Below, piece by piece: positions 8,708 to 17,202 of a DNA stretch of 64,000 nucleotides. Position 1 is the stretch's first letter, and the number at the start of each line of letters is the position of its first letter. The notes under the pieces are model-generated. The model searched no databases. It was not told the DNA's origin and saw only the letters and a list, made by a program, of their open reading frames with translations. Source of the DNA: Actinomycetota bacterium (lineage in GTDB: Bacteria > Actinomycetota > Acidimicrobiia > Acidimicrobiales > Palsa-688). The DNA lies in contig JAJPKN010000020.1 of the NCBI GenBank assembly GCA_021323695.1, forward strand, positions 124,001-188,000, read 5' to 3'. The position numbers and the translations under genes are program-made.

Positions 8708-10528
8708 GCGACCACCCCTGGCTTTGAGCTCCGGCCCGGCCGCACGCTGCGGCTCCGCTGGCTTGGCCGGGTTGCCTACCGTGACGCCCATGCCTTGCAG
8801 CGGGCGTTGTGGTCGGCCGGCCCCGGTTCCGACGATTGGGTGCTCCTGTTGGAGCACCCTCCGGTGTACACGGCCGGTGTGCGGGCCAAGCCAGAGCACA
8901 TCCTGGCCGACCCTGCCAGCGTCGGTGCCGAACTGGTGTGGGTTGACCGCGGCGGGGACGTCACTTTCCATGGGCCGGGGCAGCTGGTTGGCTACCCCGT
9001 GCTCTCGGTGCCGAGCGGCCCCGGGGCCACGCCAGGCTATGTACACGAACTGGAAGCCCTCGTGATGGAGGCCCTCGAAGGCCTCGGCTTGAGAGGGTTG
9101 GGCAGGCTGGAGGGGTACCCGGGCGTCTGGGTCGACCCCGGCGGCGCCCGGCCCCGGAAGATCTGCGCCATCGGGGCCCGCCATAGCCGTCAGCGCACGA
9201 TGCACGGTTTTGCCCTCAACGTCGACGTGGACCTGGCCATGTTCAGCCGGATCGTCCCCTGCGGGCTGGCCGGCATGGGGGTGACGTCGCTGGCCGCCGA
9301 GGGTGCCCAGGTCAGCATGCGGGCCGTGGTGGAGGCGGTCATGGCCGTGGCTTCCAGGCGTTGGGGGCGGGGCCGGCCCGTGGAGCGCCAAGATGTGGCC
9401 TGGCCGGCCCGGTACGGCTCCGCTGCGCCGGGCACAGAGCCGGCCCGGGCGCTGGCGGGTGGTGGGGGGCTAGCCACCGCCACATCGTCAGCCACCACCA
9501 CATCGTCAGCCACCGCCACCCCTGCCAGTGGCCAAGCTCCGGCCAGGCAGGCTCGGCCCGTGCACTTGAAGGGCCGGTTGGCCCGGTTGGCCGAGGCCGG
9601 CGCCGACCCGAGCACCTTGTTGCCCCTGGGTGCCAACAAGCCAGCTTGGTTGCGGGCCAAGGCGTACATGGGCGCCGAGTTCGCCAGCATGCGCAAAGCC
9701 GTGCGGGGCTTGTCCCTGGTCACGGTGTGCGAGGAGGCAGGCTGCCCGAACATCTTCGAGTGCTGGGCCGACGGCACTGCCACCTTCATGATCAACGGCG
9801 ACCGCTGCACTCGTGCCTGCGGGTTCTGCCAGGTGAGCACCAGCAGGCCACTGCCCCTCGACCCAGGGGAGCCGGCCCGGGTGGCCGAGGCGGTCAGCCG
9901 CCTCGGCCTGTCCCATGCCGTGGTCACCTGCGTGGCGCGCGACGACCTGGCCGATGGTGGGGCCAGCGCCTTTGCCGCCACCATCGACGCCATCCGCTCA
10001 CGCCGGCCCGGCACCACCATCGAGGTCCTCATCTCCGACTGCAAGGGCGACCCGGCGGCGCTTGGCACCATCTTCGAGCGGCGCCCCGACGTGCTCAACC
10101 ACAACGTGGAGACTGTCCCCCGGCTGCAACGGGCCGCCCGGCCGTCAGCTTCCTACGCCCGCAGCTTGGCCGTACTGGCTCGGGCCAGGGCTGCCGGCCT
10201 GGTCACCAAGTCGGGCTTGATGGTCGGCTTGGGCGAGTCGGAGGACGAGGTCGTCGGCGTCCTGGCCGACTTGTGCGGGGTCGGCACGCAGATCGTCACC
10301 ATCGGCCAGTACCTGCGGCCCACCGCCTCGCACCTGCCGGTAGCCCGGTGGTGGTCTCCGGGCGAACTGGCCGAGCTGGCCCGGTTGGGCCGTGAGCTTG
10401 GCATCGCCCACGTGGAGGCGTCGCCTCTGACCCGCTCCAGCTACCACGCCCGCCAGGCCGCGCTGGCCGCGGGCGCAGCCCGCCCACCGCTCGCCAGCGC
10501 CCAGGGGCCGGGCGGGAGCGCGGCCTGA
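8705..10528 (+). CDS. lipBA: Octanoyltransferase-lipoyl synthase fusion (LipB-LipA)
   Basis: One uninterrupted frame of 607 codons encodes both enzymes of lipoate assembly. The N-terminal LipB domain (about 1-235) transfers octanoate from ACP to E2; it shows RGGDVTFHGPGQLVGYP (82-98), the catalytic Lys in RKICAIG and the catalytic Cys in IVPCG. A Thr/Ser/Ala linker (about 255-280) with an 18-bp DNA repeat joins it to a LipA domain (about 286-607). LipA inserts two sulfurs using auxiliary and radical-SAM Fe-S clusters: CEEAGCPNIFEC (auxiliary), CTRACGFC (radical SAM) and C-terminal RSSYHA are all present. LipB and LipA are normally separate proteins. An internal GTG at 9560 could also give free LipA but has no good ribosome-binding site. 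The gene appears to start at ATA behind AGGAGG, immediately after E2. Confidence 0.9.
   Translation: MATTPGFELRPGRTLRLRWLGRVAYRDAHALQRALWSAGPGSDDWVLLLEHPPVYTAGVRAKPEHILADPASVGAELVWVDRGGDVTFHGPGQLVGYPVLSVPSGPGATPGYVHELEALVMEALEGLGLRGLGRLEGYPGVWVDPGGARPRKICAIGARHSRQRTMHGFALNVDVDLAMFSRIVPCGLAGMGVTSLAAEGAQVSMRAVVEAVMAVASRRWGRGRPVERQDVAWPARYGSAAPGTEPARALAGGGGLATATSSATTTSSATATPASGQAPARQARPVHLKGRLARLAEAGADPSTLLPLGANKPAWLRAKAYMGAEFASMRKAVRGLSLVTVCEEAGCPNIFECWADGTATFMINGDRCTRACGFCQVSTSRPLPLDPGEPARVAEAVSRLGLSHAVVTCVARDDLADGGASAFAATIDAIRSRRPGTTIEVLISDCKGDPAALGTIFERRPDVLNHNVETVPRLQRAARPSASYARSLAVLARARAAGLVTKSGLMVGLGESEDEVVGVLADLCGVGTQIVTIGQYLRPTASHLPVARWWSPGELAELARLGRELGIAHVEASPLTRSSYHARQAALAAGAARPPLASAQGPGGSAA
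9478..9521 (+). repeat. 18-bp tandem repeat in the LipB-LipA linker
   Basis: Two copies of an 18-bp unit related to GCCACCNCCACATCGTCA, followed by a partial third copy, encode the Thr/Ser/Ala-rich linker between the two domains. In-frame expansion of a flexible tether. Confidence 0.75.
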
Positions 10529-10536
10529 AGCGGCCG

Positions 10537-11673
10537 ATGGGCCCGGTAGTTGCCCCTGCACCGTTCGCGGCTCGGCTCCAGCGCGCTCGAGAGGCAATGC
10601 AAAGCGCTGGTGTCGACGCCTTGTTGCTGTCCCTCGGTGCCGACCTCCCCTGGCTCACGGGTTACTGGGCCATGCCGCTGGAGCGGCTCACGATGCTGGT
10701 GGTCTTCCCCCCAGCGGTGCCCGAGGTGCCCGTGCTGGTGGTCCCCGCCCTGGAAGCACCGCGCGTCCAGTTGGTGCCAGAGGTGTTCCGCCTCCGGCCC
10801 TGGGAAGAAACCGAGGGCCCAGTGCAGGTGGTGGCGTCCCTCGTGCGCCGTTCGGTGGGTGAGCGGCCCTGCGTGGCCGTGAGCGACCGGGCCTGGGCGA
10901 GCTCGCTGCTGCAGCTGCAAGGGGAACTGCCGGGAGCCAAGTGGCGGGCCGCGTCCAGCGTCCTGGCACCGTTGCGTTCGGTGAAGGACGACCGCGAGGT
11001 GGAAGCCCTGGCTCGGGCAGCGAGCTCAGCCGACCGTGTGGCCAATGCCCTCCTCCAAGGCGAGATCCCGCTGGTGGGCCGGACTGAACGTGATGTAGCC
11101 ACCGAGATCGGCCAAAGGCTGCTAGCCGAAGGCCACGACAGGGTCAACTTTGCCATAGTGGCGAGCGGCCCCAATGCGGCCAGCCCCCACCACGAGCCGA
11201 GCGGGAGAGCCATCCAGGTGGGCGAGCCGGTCGTTTGCGACTTCGGGGGCTCTATGGGCGGTTACTGCTCGGACATCACCAGGACCGTGTTCACCGGGCC
11301 GCCGGCGGCCGAGCTAGCCCGTGCTTATGAGGTGGTGGAGAGGGCGCAGGCCAGCGGCGTGGCCGCGGCGCAGGTGGGCGCGCCTTGCGAGCAGGTAGAT
11401 GCCGCTGCCCGCCAGGTCATCGCCGGTGCCGGCCTCGGGGAGTACTTCGTCCACCGGACAGGTCACGGCATCGGCCTCGAGGAGCACGAGCCCCCCTACC
11501 TGGTGGCCGGCAACGACGCGGTACTGCAGGCGGGCAACGTCTTTTCCGTGGAGCCCGGGGTCTATGTCCCTGGGCGCTGGGGGGTGCGCATCGAGGACAT
11601 CGTCGTGGCCACTGCCCAGGGGCCAAGGTCGTTGAACCAGGCCAGCCACGCCTTGACCGTAGTCCCGGTGTAG
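10537..11673 (+). CDS. M24 family Xaa-Pro aminopeptidase/dipeptidase
   Basis: Metallopeptidase of the PepP/PepQ type, removing residues next to proline. The 378 residues comprise an N-terminal creatinase-like domain (1-130) and a pita-bread catalytic domain. The dinuclear metal ligands are visible in order: D in CDFGG, D in CSDITRT, H in HRTGHGIGL, E in VEPGVY and E in RIEDIV. No signal peptide. The ATG lies 8 bp after the lipBA stop, so it is probably the last gene of the lpdA-E2-lipBA operon; no functional link to lipoate is evident. PepP and PepQ cannot be told apart from sequence inspection alone. Confidence 0.9.
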   Translation: MGPVVAPAPFAARLQRAREAMQSAGVDALLLSLGADLPWLTGYWAMPLERLTMLVVFPPAVPEVPVLVVPALEAPRVQLVPEVFRLRPWEETEGPVQVVASLVRRSVGERPCVAVSDRAWASSLLQLQGELPGAKWRAASSVLAPLRSVKDDREVEALARAASSADRVANALLQGEIPLVGRTERDVATEIGQRLLAEGHDRVNFAIVASGPNAASPHHEPSGRAIQVGEPVVCDFGGSMGGYCSDITRTVFTGPPAAELARAYEVVERAQASGVAAAQVGAPCEQVDAAARQVIAGAGLGEYFVHRTGHGIGLEEHEPPYLVAGNDAVLQAGNVFSVEPGVYVPGRWGVRIEDIVVATAQGPRSLNQASHALTVVPV

Positions 11674-11681
11674 CGCCCCGT

Positions 11682-12779
11682 TCACAGCTGGGCCAGGTCG
11701 GCGAGCACGACGCTCAGCGTCTTTTCCTGCCCACTTTGGTTGGTCACCGACACGGTGACCCGGCTCCCCGGCTTCAGCTGGGCCAAGACCTCCTGAAGCT
11801 CCGTCGCTGCCCGGGTGGGGGTGTTGTTGACGGCGGTGATCAAGTCACCCGCCACGATCCCTGCTTTGGCCGCCGGCCCGCTGGGCCGCACCTCGCTGAC
11901 CAGCACCCCGATGGGCTCACCGGAGAAGTTGAACGCAGTCGTCGCGTTGATGCCAATGGCCGCACGCCCTGCGGTCGTGACCACGCCCTTGGCCACCAGT
12001 TGCGGGGCGATCAGCTTGACGGTGTTGGACGCGATGGCGAAACCCAGGCCTGGCGCCGCGCTGCCGTTGCTGGTCGCGGCCAAGGTGGGGATGCCAACCA
12101 CCCGCCCGGAGAGGTCGACCAGCGCCCCGCCGCTGTTGCCCGGGTTGATCGGGGCGCTCGTCTGGACAAGGTCGGGCAGCACGGTGCCGTTGCCCTCGTC
12201 CAGGGTGCGGCCATTGAAGCTCACGATGCCGTCGGTGACCGAGCTGGACAGCCCGAGCGGGTTGCCGATGGCCAAGACGATGGTGCCCACCTGCAACTTG
12301 GCAGAGTCCCCGAACTGGGCCGGCTTCAACCCTGTGATGGGTGGCACCTTGATGACGGCGAGGTCGTCAGGGGGGTAGGAGCCCACCAGGCGGCCGGCCG
12401 CGCTCCGGCCGTCGGAGAACGACACCGTGAAGTTGGCCTCGTTGCCCACCACGTGGGCGTTGGTCACGATGTCGCCTCGGGTGTCGTAGACCAGGCCGGA
12501 CCCGAGGCCCGACGCAGAGGAGATCTCTACAACCGAAGGGCGCACCGCCTGGACCACCCGCACGTACTGCTGCTGGAGGGCTTGGGCGAGGGCGAGGGCC
12601 GAAGTGGCCGTGGCCTGGGGCGCGCTGGTGCTGGGGGGTGCCTTGGGGGCGCCATTGCTGTGTTCCGCCCAGGCGGCCCAGGCCACAGAGCTGCCCACCA
12701 TGACCGAAGCCGCCGCGGCCACGTACGAGCGGCGGAGCAAACCCGGACGAAGCCTTGTCAGCTTGCTGAACTGTCCCAA
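11682..12779 (-). CDS. HtrA/DegP-type trypsin-like serine protease with PDZ domain
   Basis: Membrane-anchored periplasmic/extracytoplasmic quality-control protease, 365 residues. After a short cytoplasmic tail comes a transmembrane segment (about 17-40, YVAAAASVMVGSSVAWAAWA), a Ser/Thr/Pro stalk, the protease domain and one C-terminal PDZ domain. The triad is visible: His in TNAHVVG, Asp in DDLAVIKV and Ser in NPGNSGGAL. TTG at 12779 is chosen because it follows GGGAGGT and avoids overlap with the upstream ATPase; the frame is open further upstream to 13004. Downstream of the metal ATPase on the same strand, with a gap of about 80 bp. Family is certain, start less so. Confidence 0.88.
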   Translation of the reverse strand: MGQFSKLTRLRPGLLRRSYVAAAASVMVGSSVAWAAWAEHSNGAPKAPPSTSAPQATATSALALAQALQQQYVRVVQAVRPSVVEISSASGLGSGLVYDTRGDIVTNAHVVGNEANFTVSFSDGRSAAGRLVGSYPPDDLAVIKVPPITGLKPAQFGDSAKLQVGTIVLAIGNPLGLSSSVTDGIVSFNGRTLDEGNGTVLPDLVQTSAPINPGNSGGALVDLSGRVVGIPTLAATSNGSAAPGLGFAIASNTVKLIAPQLVAKGVVTTAGRAAIGINATTAFNFSGEPIGVLVSEVRPSGPAAKAGIVAGDLITAVNNTPTRAATELQEVLAQLKPGSRVTVSVTNQSGQEKTLSVVLADLAQL

Positions 12780-12858
12780 CTGGTCAGCTACCTCCCGTGC
12801 TGGGGGCCGTGCTGCGGGCCCACACAGCCCATCTGAGCAAGCCGGAGTGGTAGCTAGG

Positions 12859-15357
12859 TCAAGGGCCGGTGGAAGTCGGGTGAAGCTGCCGGCGGGCGTC
12901 TTGGGCCGTCGGGCCGGTCGGGGGGACGCTGGCCAAGGACAGGTAGTTCTCGTCCTCTTGGGTGGTGTGCAACCGGAGCACCGCGTGGAGCCCGTAGAGG
13001 GCACGGCGGGCCTCCTCGAGCCCTTGGGGCGTGGGCCCCGAGCGTTGGAGGGCAGCCAGCAGGCGCCCCAAGCTCCTTATCTGACGAGCGATCTCGTCGT
13101 GGCCAGTGCTCATCGGGCCGGTCGGGTCTGTCCCCCCGATGGCGCGGTCGAGGACCGGGTAAAGGACGCTTTGCTCAGCCTCCTCATGGGGCTGGACCAC
13201 TTCGACCAGCAGCTTGTACACCTCGCCCGCTTGTCGCAGGGCCTCCTCTGGGCCCAACGTGCCCAGCGCGTCCCCGGCGGCGCCCAGCTTGTCGATTATC
13301 GCCTTTATTTGGCTGTGCTCTTGGTGGAACTGGGACGCGAGGGCCATTTCCCCGGCGGGGAGGCGTAGCTCGTGGGGTGCTGGCCGTAGGGCTCGCAGGG
13401 CGTTCAGCACCACCGCCACATCGATTGCTTCTTGCAGCAGCGCCCCCCACACCGCCGGGAGCCAGCCCGCGGTGGCTGCAGCCATGGCCAGTACGGACAT
13501 GGCCATACCCCCGGCGGCGCTCTGGGCGGCAACCCGCCTGGCTCGGTGGGCAATGGCGCGGGCGTCGCCGACGCGGTCCAGGCGGTCGACGGTGAGGACC
13601 ACGTCGGCCGCTTCGGACGATGCGCTGGCACCACGGCCAGCCATGGCCACACCTATGTCTGCTTGGGCCAGCGACGGAGCGTCGTTGATGCCGTCGCCCA
13701 CCATGACGGTGGGTGCCAGTTGTTGCTCTTGTTGCACTATTTGGAACTTGTCTGCAGGCGAGCACCCACCCACTGCCCGGTCGGCCCGGACCACAGCCCC
13801 GGCCTCCGCGACCACCTCGGGGCGGTCCCCGCTCAGGAGCACCACCCGCTTCAGGCCGGCGCGGCGCAGTGCCCTGACGGTGCGGCCGGCCTCGTCCCGC
13901 AGAGGGTCGTCCAGCAACAGTACCCCGGCCGGCGAGCCGTCGATGGCGACGAACACGGCCAGCGCGGCGTCCCCGCCGTCACCCAGCACGGTGCTCCGGG
14001 CCTGGCCATCATGGCCAGAGGCCCAGGCGGCGGTCCCCACGGCCACTGTGTGCCCGTCCACCCGTCCCCGTACGCCCTGGCCCACGACCTCCTCGACCTC
14101 GTAAGGCATGGAAAGGCGGCAGCCCCGAGCCAGCGCGGCTGACACGATGGCATTGGCGACCACGTGGGCTGAGGCCTGCTCCAACGAGCCAGCCATGGTC
14201 AGCAGCTCCTCCTCAGTGGTCCCCGCCTCTGGGACCGCTCGGGCCAACTGGGGGTTGCCTCGGGTAAGGGTGCCGGTCTTGTCCATGACCAAAGTCGTGC
14301 ACTCGGCCAGGCGTTCCAGGGCGGGGCCACCTTTGATGACCACCCCTCGGCGGGCGGCCCGGGAGAGCCCGGCCACGATGGCGACCGGTGCAGCCAGGAT
14401 CAAGGGGCACGGTGTGGCCACGACCAGCACCGCCACGGCCCGGCTGGGGCCACCCAGCGCCCAGGCCGGCCCAGCCAGGGCGAAAGTGGCGGCCACGAAC
14501 CACAGGGCGTAGCGGTCGGCGAGGCGCACCAGGGGGGCCTGGGCCGCCTCGGCTTGGCTGACCATACGGACGATCCCGGCGTAGGTGCTGTCTTCGGAGC
14601 TGGTCGAGGCGCGCATCTCGAACGGGTTGCCGGCATTGACGCCGCCGCTGCGCACGGGGCTGCCCGGCGCCAGCTCGGACGGCACCGGCTCGCCCGTGAG
14701 GGCGGACTCGTCGACCACTGCGGGAGAGAGGAGCTCTCCGTCGACGGGCACCACTTCGCCAGCGGCCACGGACAATATGTCGCCTGGTCGCACGGACTGG
14801 ACGTCCACGGTCTCGAGCACGGCCCCTCGGTGGCGGTGCGCCCGTTGGGGTGCTCGCTGGGCCAGGTCGCGCAGGTCGAGCCGGGCTCGCCGGGTAGCCC
14901 AGGCCTCCAGGGCCCGCCCGGTCACGAGCATGAGGCCGATCACCGCCGAGGCCAGGTACTCGCCCACCGCCACCGCCCCGGCCAAGGCGGCGAGGGCAAT
15001 GACGTCGACGCCGTAGCGCCCGCGGCGCAGGCCGCTCACCGTGGCCCACAGGGCCTGGGCTGCCCCCCAGGCGCCTGCCGCCGCCCACGCCCAGCGACCG
15101 GCCGTGGTGTAGCCGGCCCAGTAGGCCGTGGCCCCGGCAGCCAACCCCAGCAAGGGCCCAGCAGCCAGGACGAAGGGCAGACGGGGGGCAAGGTCGCGCA
15201 TGGGCTGGCCCGGGCGGTGCCGGGCCCGCCAGCGCTCCCACAGGTACCGGCTGCCCCGTGCGGCTGGGCGCGCCGGCACCGGCGATGGGCCGTGCCTGTT
15301 ACCCGCGTGTGCGCCCAACGTGGCCCTCCTGGTGGGTGTCCCCGGCAGCTGTCCCAT
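12859..15357 (-). CDS. P1B-type metal-transporting ATPase with C-terminal hemerythrin domain
   Basis: Heavy-metal exporting P-type ATPase, 832 residues. Membrane helices lie near residues 60-170, followed by the actuator (DESALTGEP), the TPCP intramembrane metal motif (about 330), the phosphorylation site DKTGTLT (about 372), GDGINDAP (about 555) and the last membrane pair near 610-640. The tail from about 655 to 815 is a hemerythrin-like HHE domain: FHQEHSQ, PHEEAEQ, TGHDEI, then LHAVLRLHTTQEDE. A TPC motif plus hemerythrin tail is the known hallmark of the P1B-5 subgroup (Ni2+/Fe2+ export, Nia-like). There is no N-terminal metal-binding domain. A second possible start is the Met at residue 53. 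Substrate is inference from the subgroup. Confidence 0.9.
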   Translation of the reverse strand: MGQLPGTPTRRATLGAHAGNRHGPSPVPARPAARGSRYLWERWRARHRPGQPMRDLAPRLPFVLAAGPLLGLAAGATAYWAGYTTAGRWAWAAAGAWGAAQALWATVSGLRRGRYGVDVIALAALAGAVAVGEYLASAVIGLMLVTGRALEAWATRRARLDLRDLAQRAPQRAHRHRGAVLETVDVQSVRPGDILSVAAGEVVPVDGELLSPAVVDESALTGEPVPSELAPGSPVRSGGVNAGNPFEMRASTSSEDSTYAGIVRMVSQAEAAQAPLVRLADRYALWFVAATFALAGPAWALGGPSRAVAVLVVATPCPLILAAPVAIVAGLSRAARRGVVIKGGPALERLAECTTLVMDKTGTLTRGNPQLARAVPEAGTTEEELLTMAGSLEQASAHVVANAIVSAALARGCRLSMPYEVEEVVGQGVRGRVDGHTVAVGTAAWASGHDGQARSTVLGDGGDAALAVFVAIDGSPAGVLLLDDPLRDEAGRTVRALRRAGLKRVVLLSGDRPEVVAEAGAVVRADRAVGGCSPADKFQIVQQEQQLAPTVMVGDGINDAPSLAQADIGVAMAGRGASASSEAADVVLTVDRLDRVGDARAIAHRARRVAAQSAAGGMAMSVLAMAAATAGWLPAVWGALLQEAIDVAVVLNALRALRPAPHELRLPAGEMALASQFHQEHSQIKAIIDKLGAAGDALGTLGPEEALRQAGEVYKLLVEVVQPHEEAEQSVLYPVLDRAIGGTDPTGPMSTGHDEIARQIRSLGRLLAALQRSGPTPQGLEEARRALYGLHAVLRLHTTQEDENYLSLASVPPTGPTAQDARRQLHPTSTGP

Positions 15358-15436
15358 TCGACCCCAGCCGGTGGGGTTCCCGGTGAAGCCGGGGTGAAGA
15401 CCGGGCGGAGATGGCCACTGGCACGACCGGGCTTGG

Positions 15437-15442
15437 CATAAT
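15437..15442 (+). promoter_or_regulatory. Extended -10 (TGG-CATAAT) upstream of the antiporter
   Basis: TGGCATAAT matches an extended -10 and would start transcription near 15449, leaving about 130 nt before the antiporter GTG. No -35 resembling TTGACA at 17 nt. Confidence 0.4.
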
Positions 15443-15450
15443 GGGCCTAG

Positions 15451-15537
15451 GTGTGCCGGGAAGCCTGGTCGGCGTGGTGCTCTGCCCGCTCAGACCATGC
15501 CCTACTGCTCACCCTGGCCCCAGCCGACGGACGATGA
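15451..15537 (+). CDS. Possible 28-codon leader ORF
   Basis: GTG at 15451 lies 8 nt after the CATAAT box, exactly where a leaderless start would be. It opens a 28-codon frame (MCREAWSAWCSARS, then a Leu-rich end) that stops 45 bp before the antiporter. It could be a translated upstream ORF or chance. No homology judgement possible. Confidence 0.25.
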   Translation: MCREAWSAWCSARSDHALLLTLAPADGR

Positions 15538-15582
15538 AGCCAGGCCCTGGCCCCGGCCGACGGACGACGGAGATGGTGCCCG

Positions 15583-17163
15583 GTGAGCGGCGCCTTGATG
15601 GCCGGTGGCCTCGCCATCGCCGTCGTCATGGTCGCCAGCCGGGCGCTCTCCCAGCGCTCAGGGGTGCCCTACGCGGTCTTCCTGGTCGTGGCTGGCGCAG
15701 CCGTCAGCTTCATCCCTGGCGTGCAGGTGCCTCAACTGGGGCCTCGAGTGGTCTTCCTCGGGTTCCTCCCACCCCTGGTGTACCACGCCGGGGCCGCCAC
15801 CTCGCCCCGAGAGCTGCGGGCCCATGCGGTGCCCATCGGCCTCAGTGCCTTTGGCCTCGTGCTGGCCACCACCTTTGCTGTCGCCGGCGCCACCTGGGCG
15901 GCGGTGCCCAGCCTGGGGTGGGCAACCGCCTTCGTCCTGGGCGCGGTCGTCGCCCCCACCGACGCGGTGGCTTCTGTCTCGGTGCTCCGGCGCCTGGGCG
16001 GGCCGCCCGGGCTCACCACCATCTTGGAGGGGGAGAGCTTGGTCAACGACGGGGTCGCCCTCGCCCTGTTCAGTGTGGGCACGTTGGCGCTGTCGGCGCC
16101 CACCGGGGTCGGTGGTGGGTTGGCCGAGTTCTTGAAGGTGGCTGCGGGCGGTACCGGCCTGGGGCTGGGGCTGGGGTGGTTGGCGGCTCAAGCCCGCCGG
16201 CCCTTGCGGGACCCGGCCTCCCAGATCGTGGTCTCCCTCCTGGTCCCGTTCGCTGCCTACCTGCCCGCCGATGCGCTGGGGCTTTCGGGTGTGCTGGCCA
16301 CGCTGGCGGCCGGGCTCGTCCTCGGCCAGCAAACGGTGGCGGGGCTGGCCCCCTCCGGTCGGCTCAGGGTGGCGGAGTTCTGGGACGTGCTCGTGTTCCT
16401 GCTCGAGTCTGCCTTGTTCGTCTTGGTCGGCCTGCAGCTGCGTCACATAGCCCAGGGTGTGGCCGGCTACCCCTCTGCCCAGGTCGCCCTGGCCGCTGCT
16501 CTGGCCGTTGTGGTCGTGGTCGTGGTCCGGCTGGCCTGGTGGTGGGCGGTGCCCACCTTGAGGTGGCGTCCCCGGCGAGGGGTGCTCCTGGGCACGGGCG
16601 CGGTGCCCTGGCAAGAGCGCGCCGTGCTGGGCTGGAGCGGGCTGCGGGGGGCGATATCACTGGCGGCCGCGCTCTCCGTCCCCTCGGCTGGGGCGCGCCA
16701 GGGCCCTGTCGGGCGGGACCTGGTCATCTTTGCCACCTTCTGCGTCATCGTGGTGACGCTGGTGGGCCAGGGCACGTCGCTGCCCTGGCTGCTCCGGCGC
16801 CTGTCCCTGGCCCGGGCCGACGTCGCGCTGCACCAGCAGGCCCTGGCCCGCCGGCGCTGTGCCGAGGCCGCGCTGAGCCTGCTGGACGAGCTGTTGGCGA
16901 GGCGCGAAGTGGCTGACGATGTGGCTGGAGCCGCCCGCCAGCTCTACGAGCGGCGCCTGGAGGCCGCCGGGGAACAGCTGCTGGGGCCCGGTGGGCCATC
17001 TCGGGACCGAGCTTCCCTGGCGGCTGTGCTCCGCCAGCTCCTGGCCGCCCAGCAGGGTGCCCTGCAGGAGCTGTACCGGCGGGGCGACATCAACTTCGCC
17101 GTGCTCAGGGCGTTGCGCCGCGAGCTGGACATGGAGCATGCCAGCCTGGAAGGGCCATGGTGA
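15583..17163 (+). CDS. CPA1-family Na+/H+ antiporter
   Basis: Membrane cation/proton exchanger of the NhaP/NHE type, 526 residues. About 11-12 transmembrane segments occupy residues 1-400. Family motifs are visible: PPLVYHAG, APTDAVA (about 126-132), EGESLVNDG (about 150) and WSGLRGAISLAAAL (about 352). The C-terminal 120 residues are a charged cytoplasmic tail with helical character (RRRCAEAALSLLDELLARRE), typical of a regulatory region. The GTG at 15583 has only a weak ribosome-binding site. It is divergent from the metal ATPase and convergent with metH (40 bp between stops). Ion preference cannot be read from the sequence. Confidence 0.9.
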   Translation: MSGALMAGGLAIAVVMVASRALSQRSGVPYAVFLVVAGAAVSFIPGVQVPQLGPRVVFLGFLPPLVYHAGAATSPRELRAHAVPIGLSAFGLVLATTFAVAGATWAAVPSLGWATAFVLGAVVAPTDAVASVSVLRRLGGPPGLTTILEGESLVNDGVALALFSVGTLALSAPTGVGGGLAEFLKVAAGGTGLGLGLGWLAAQARRPLRDPASQIVVSLLVPFAAYLPADALGLSGVLATLAAGLVLGQQTVAGLAPSGRLRVAEFWDVLVFLLESALFVLVGLQLRHIAQGVAGYPSAQVALAAALAVVVVVVVRLAWWWAVPTLRWRPRRGVLLGTGAVPWQERAVLGWSGLRGAISLAAALSVPSAGARQGPVGRDLVIFATFCVIVVTLVGQGTSLPWLLRRLSLARADVALHQQALARRRCAEAALSLLDELLARREVADDVAGAARQLYERRLEAAGEQLLGPGGPSRDRASLAAVLRQLLAAQQGALQELYRRGDINFAVLRALRRELDMEHASLEGPW

Positions 17164-17202
17164 CCTGCACGGGCCGGCGACGGGAGGCGGGCCGCGGGGC
17201 GT

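Noticed and set aside
9560-10528. Separate lipA gene starting at GTG 9560
   Set aside because: No stop codon separates it from the LipB domain and no clear ribosome-binding site precedes the GTG; kept only as a possible internal start.
11385-12836. 483-codon plus-strand frame across the peptidase end and HtrA
   Set aside because: Shadow frame crossing two real genes in other frames, compositionally biased.
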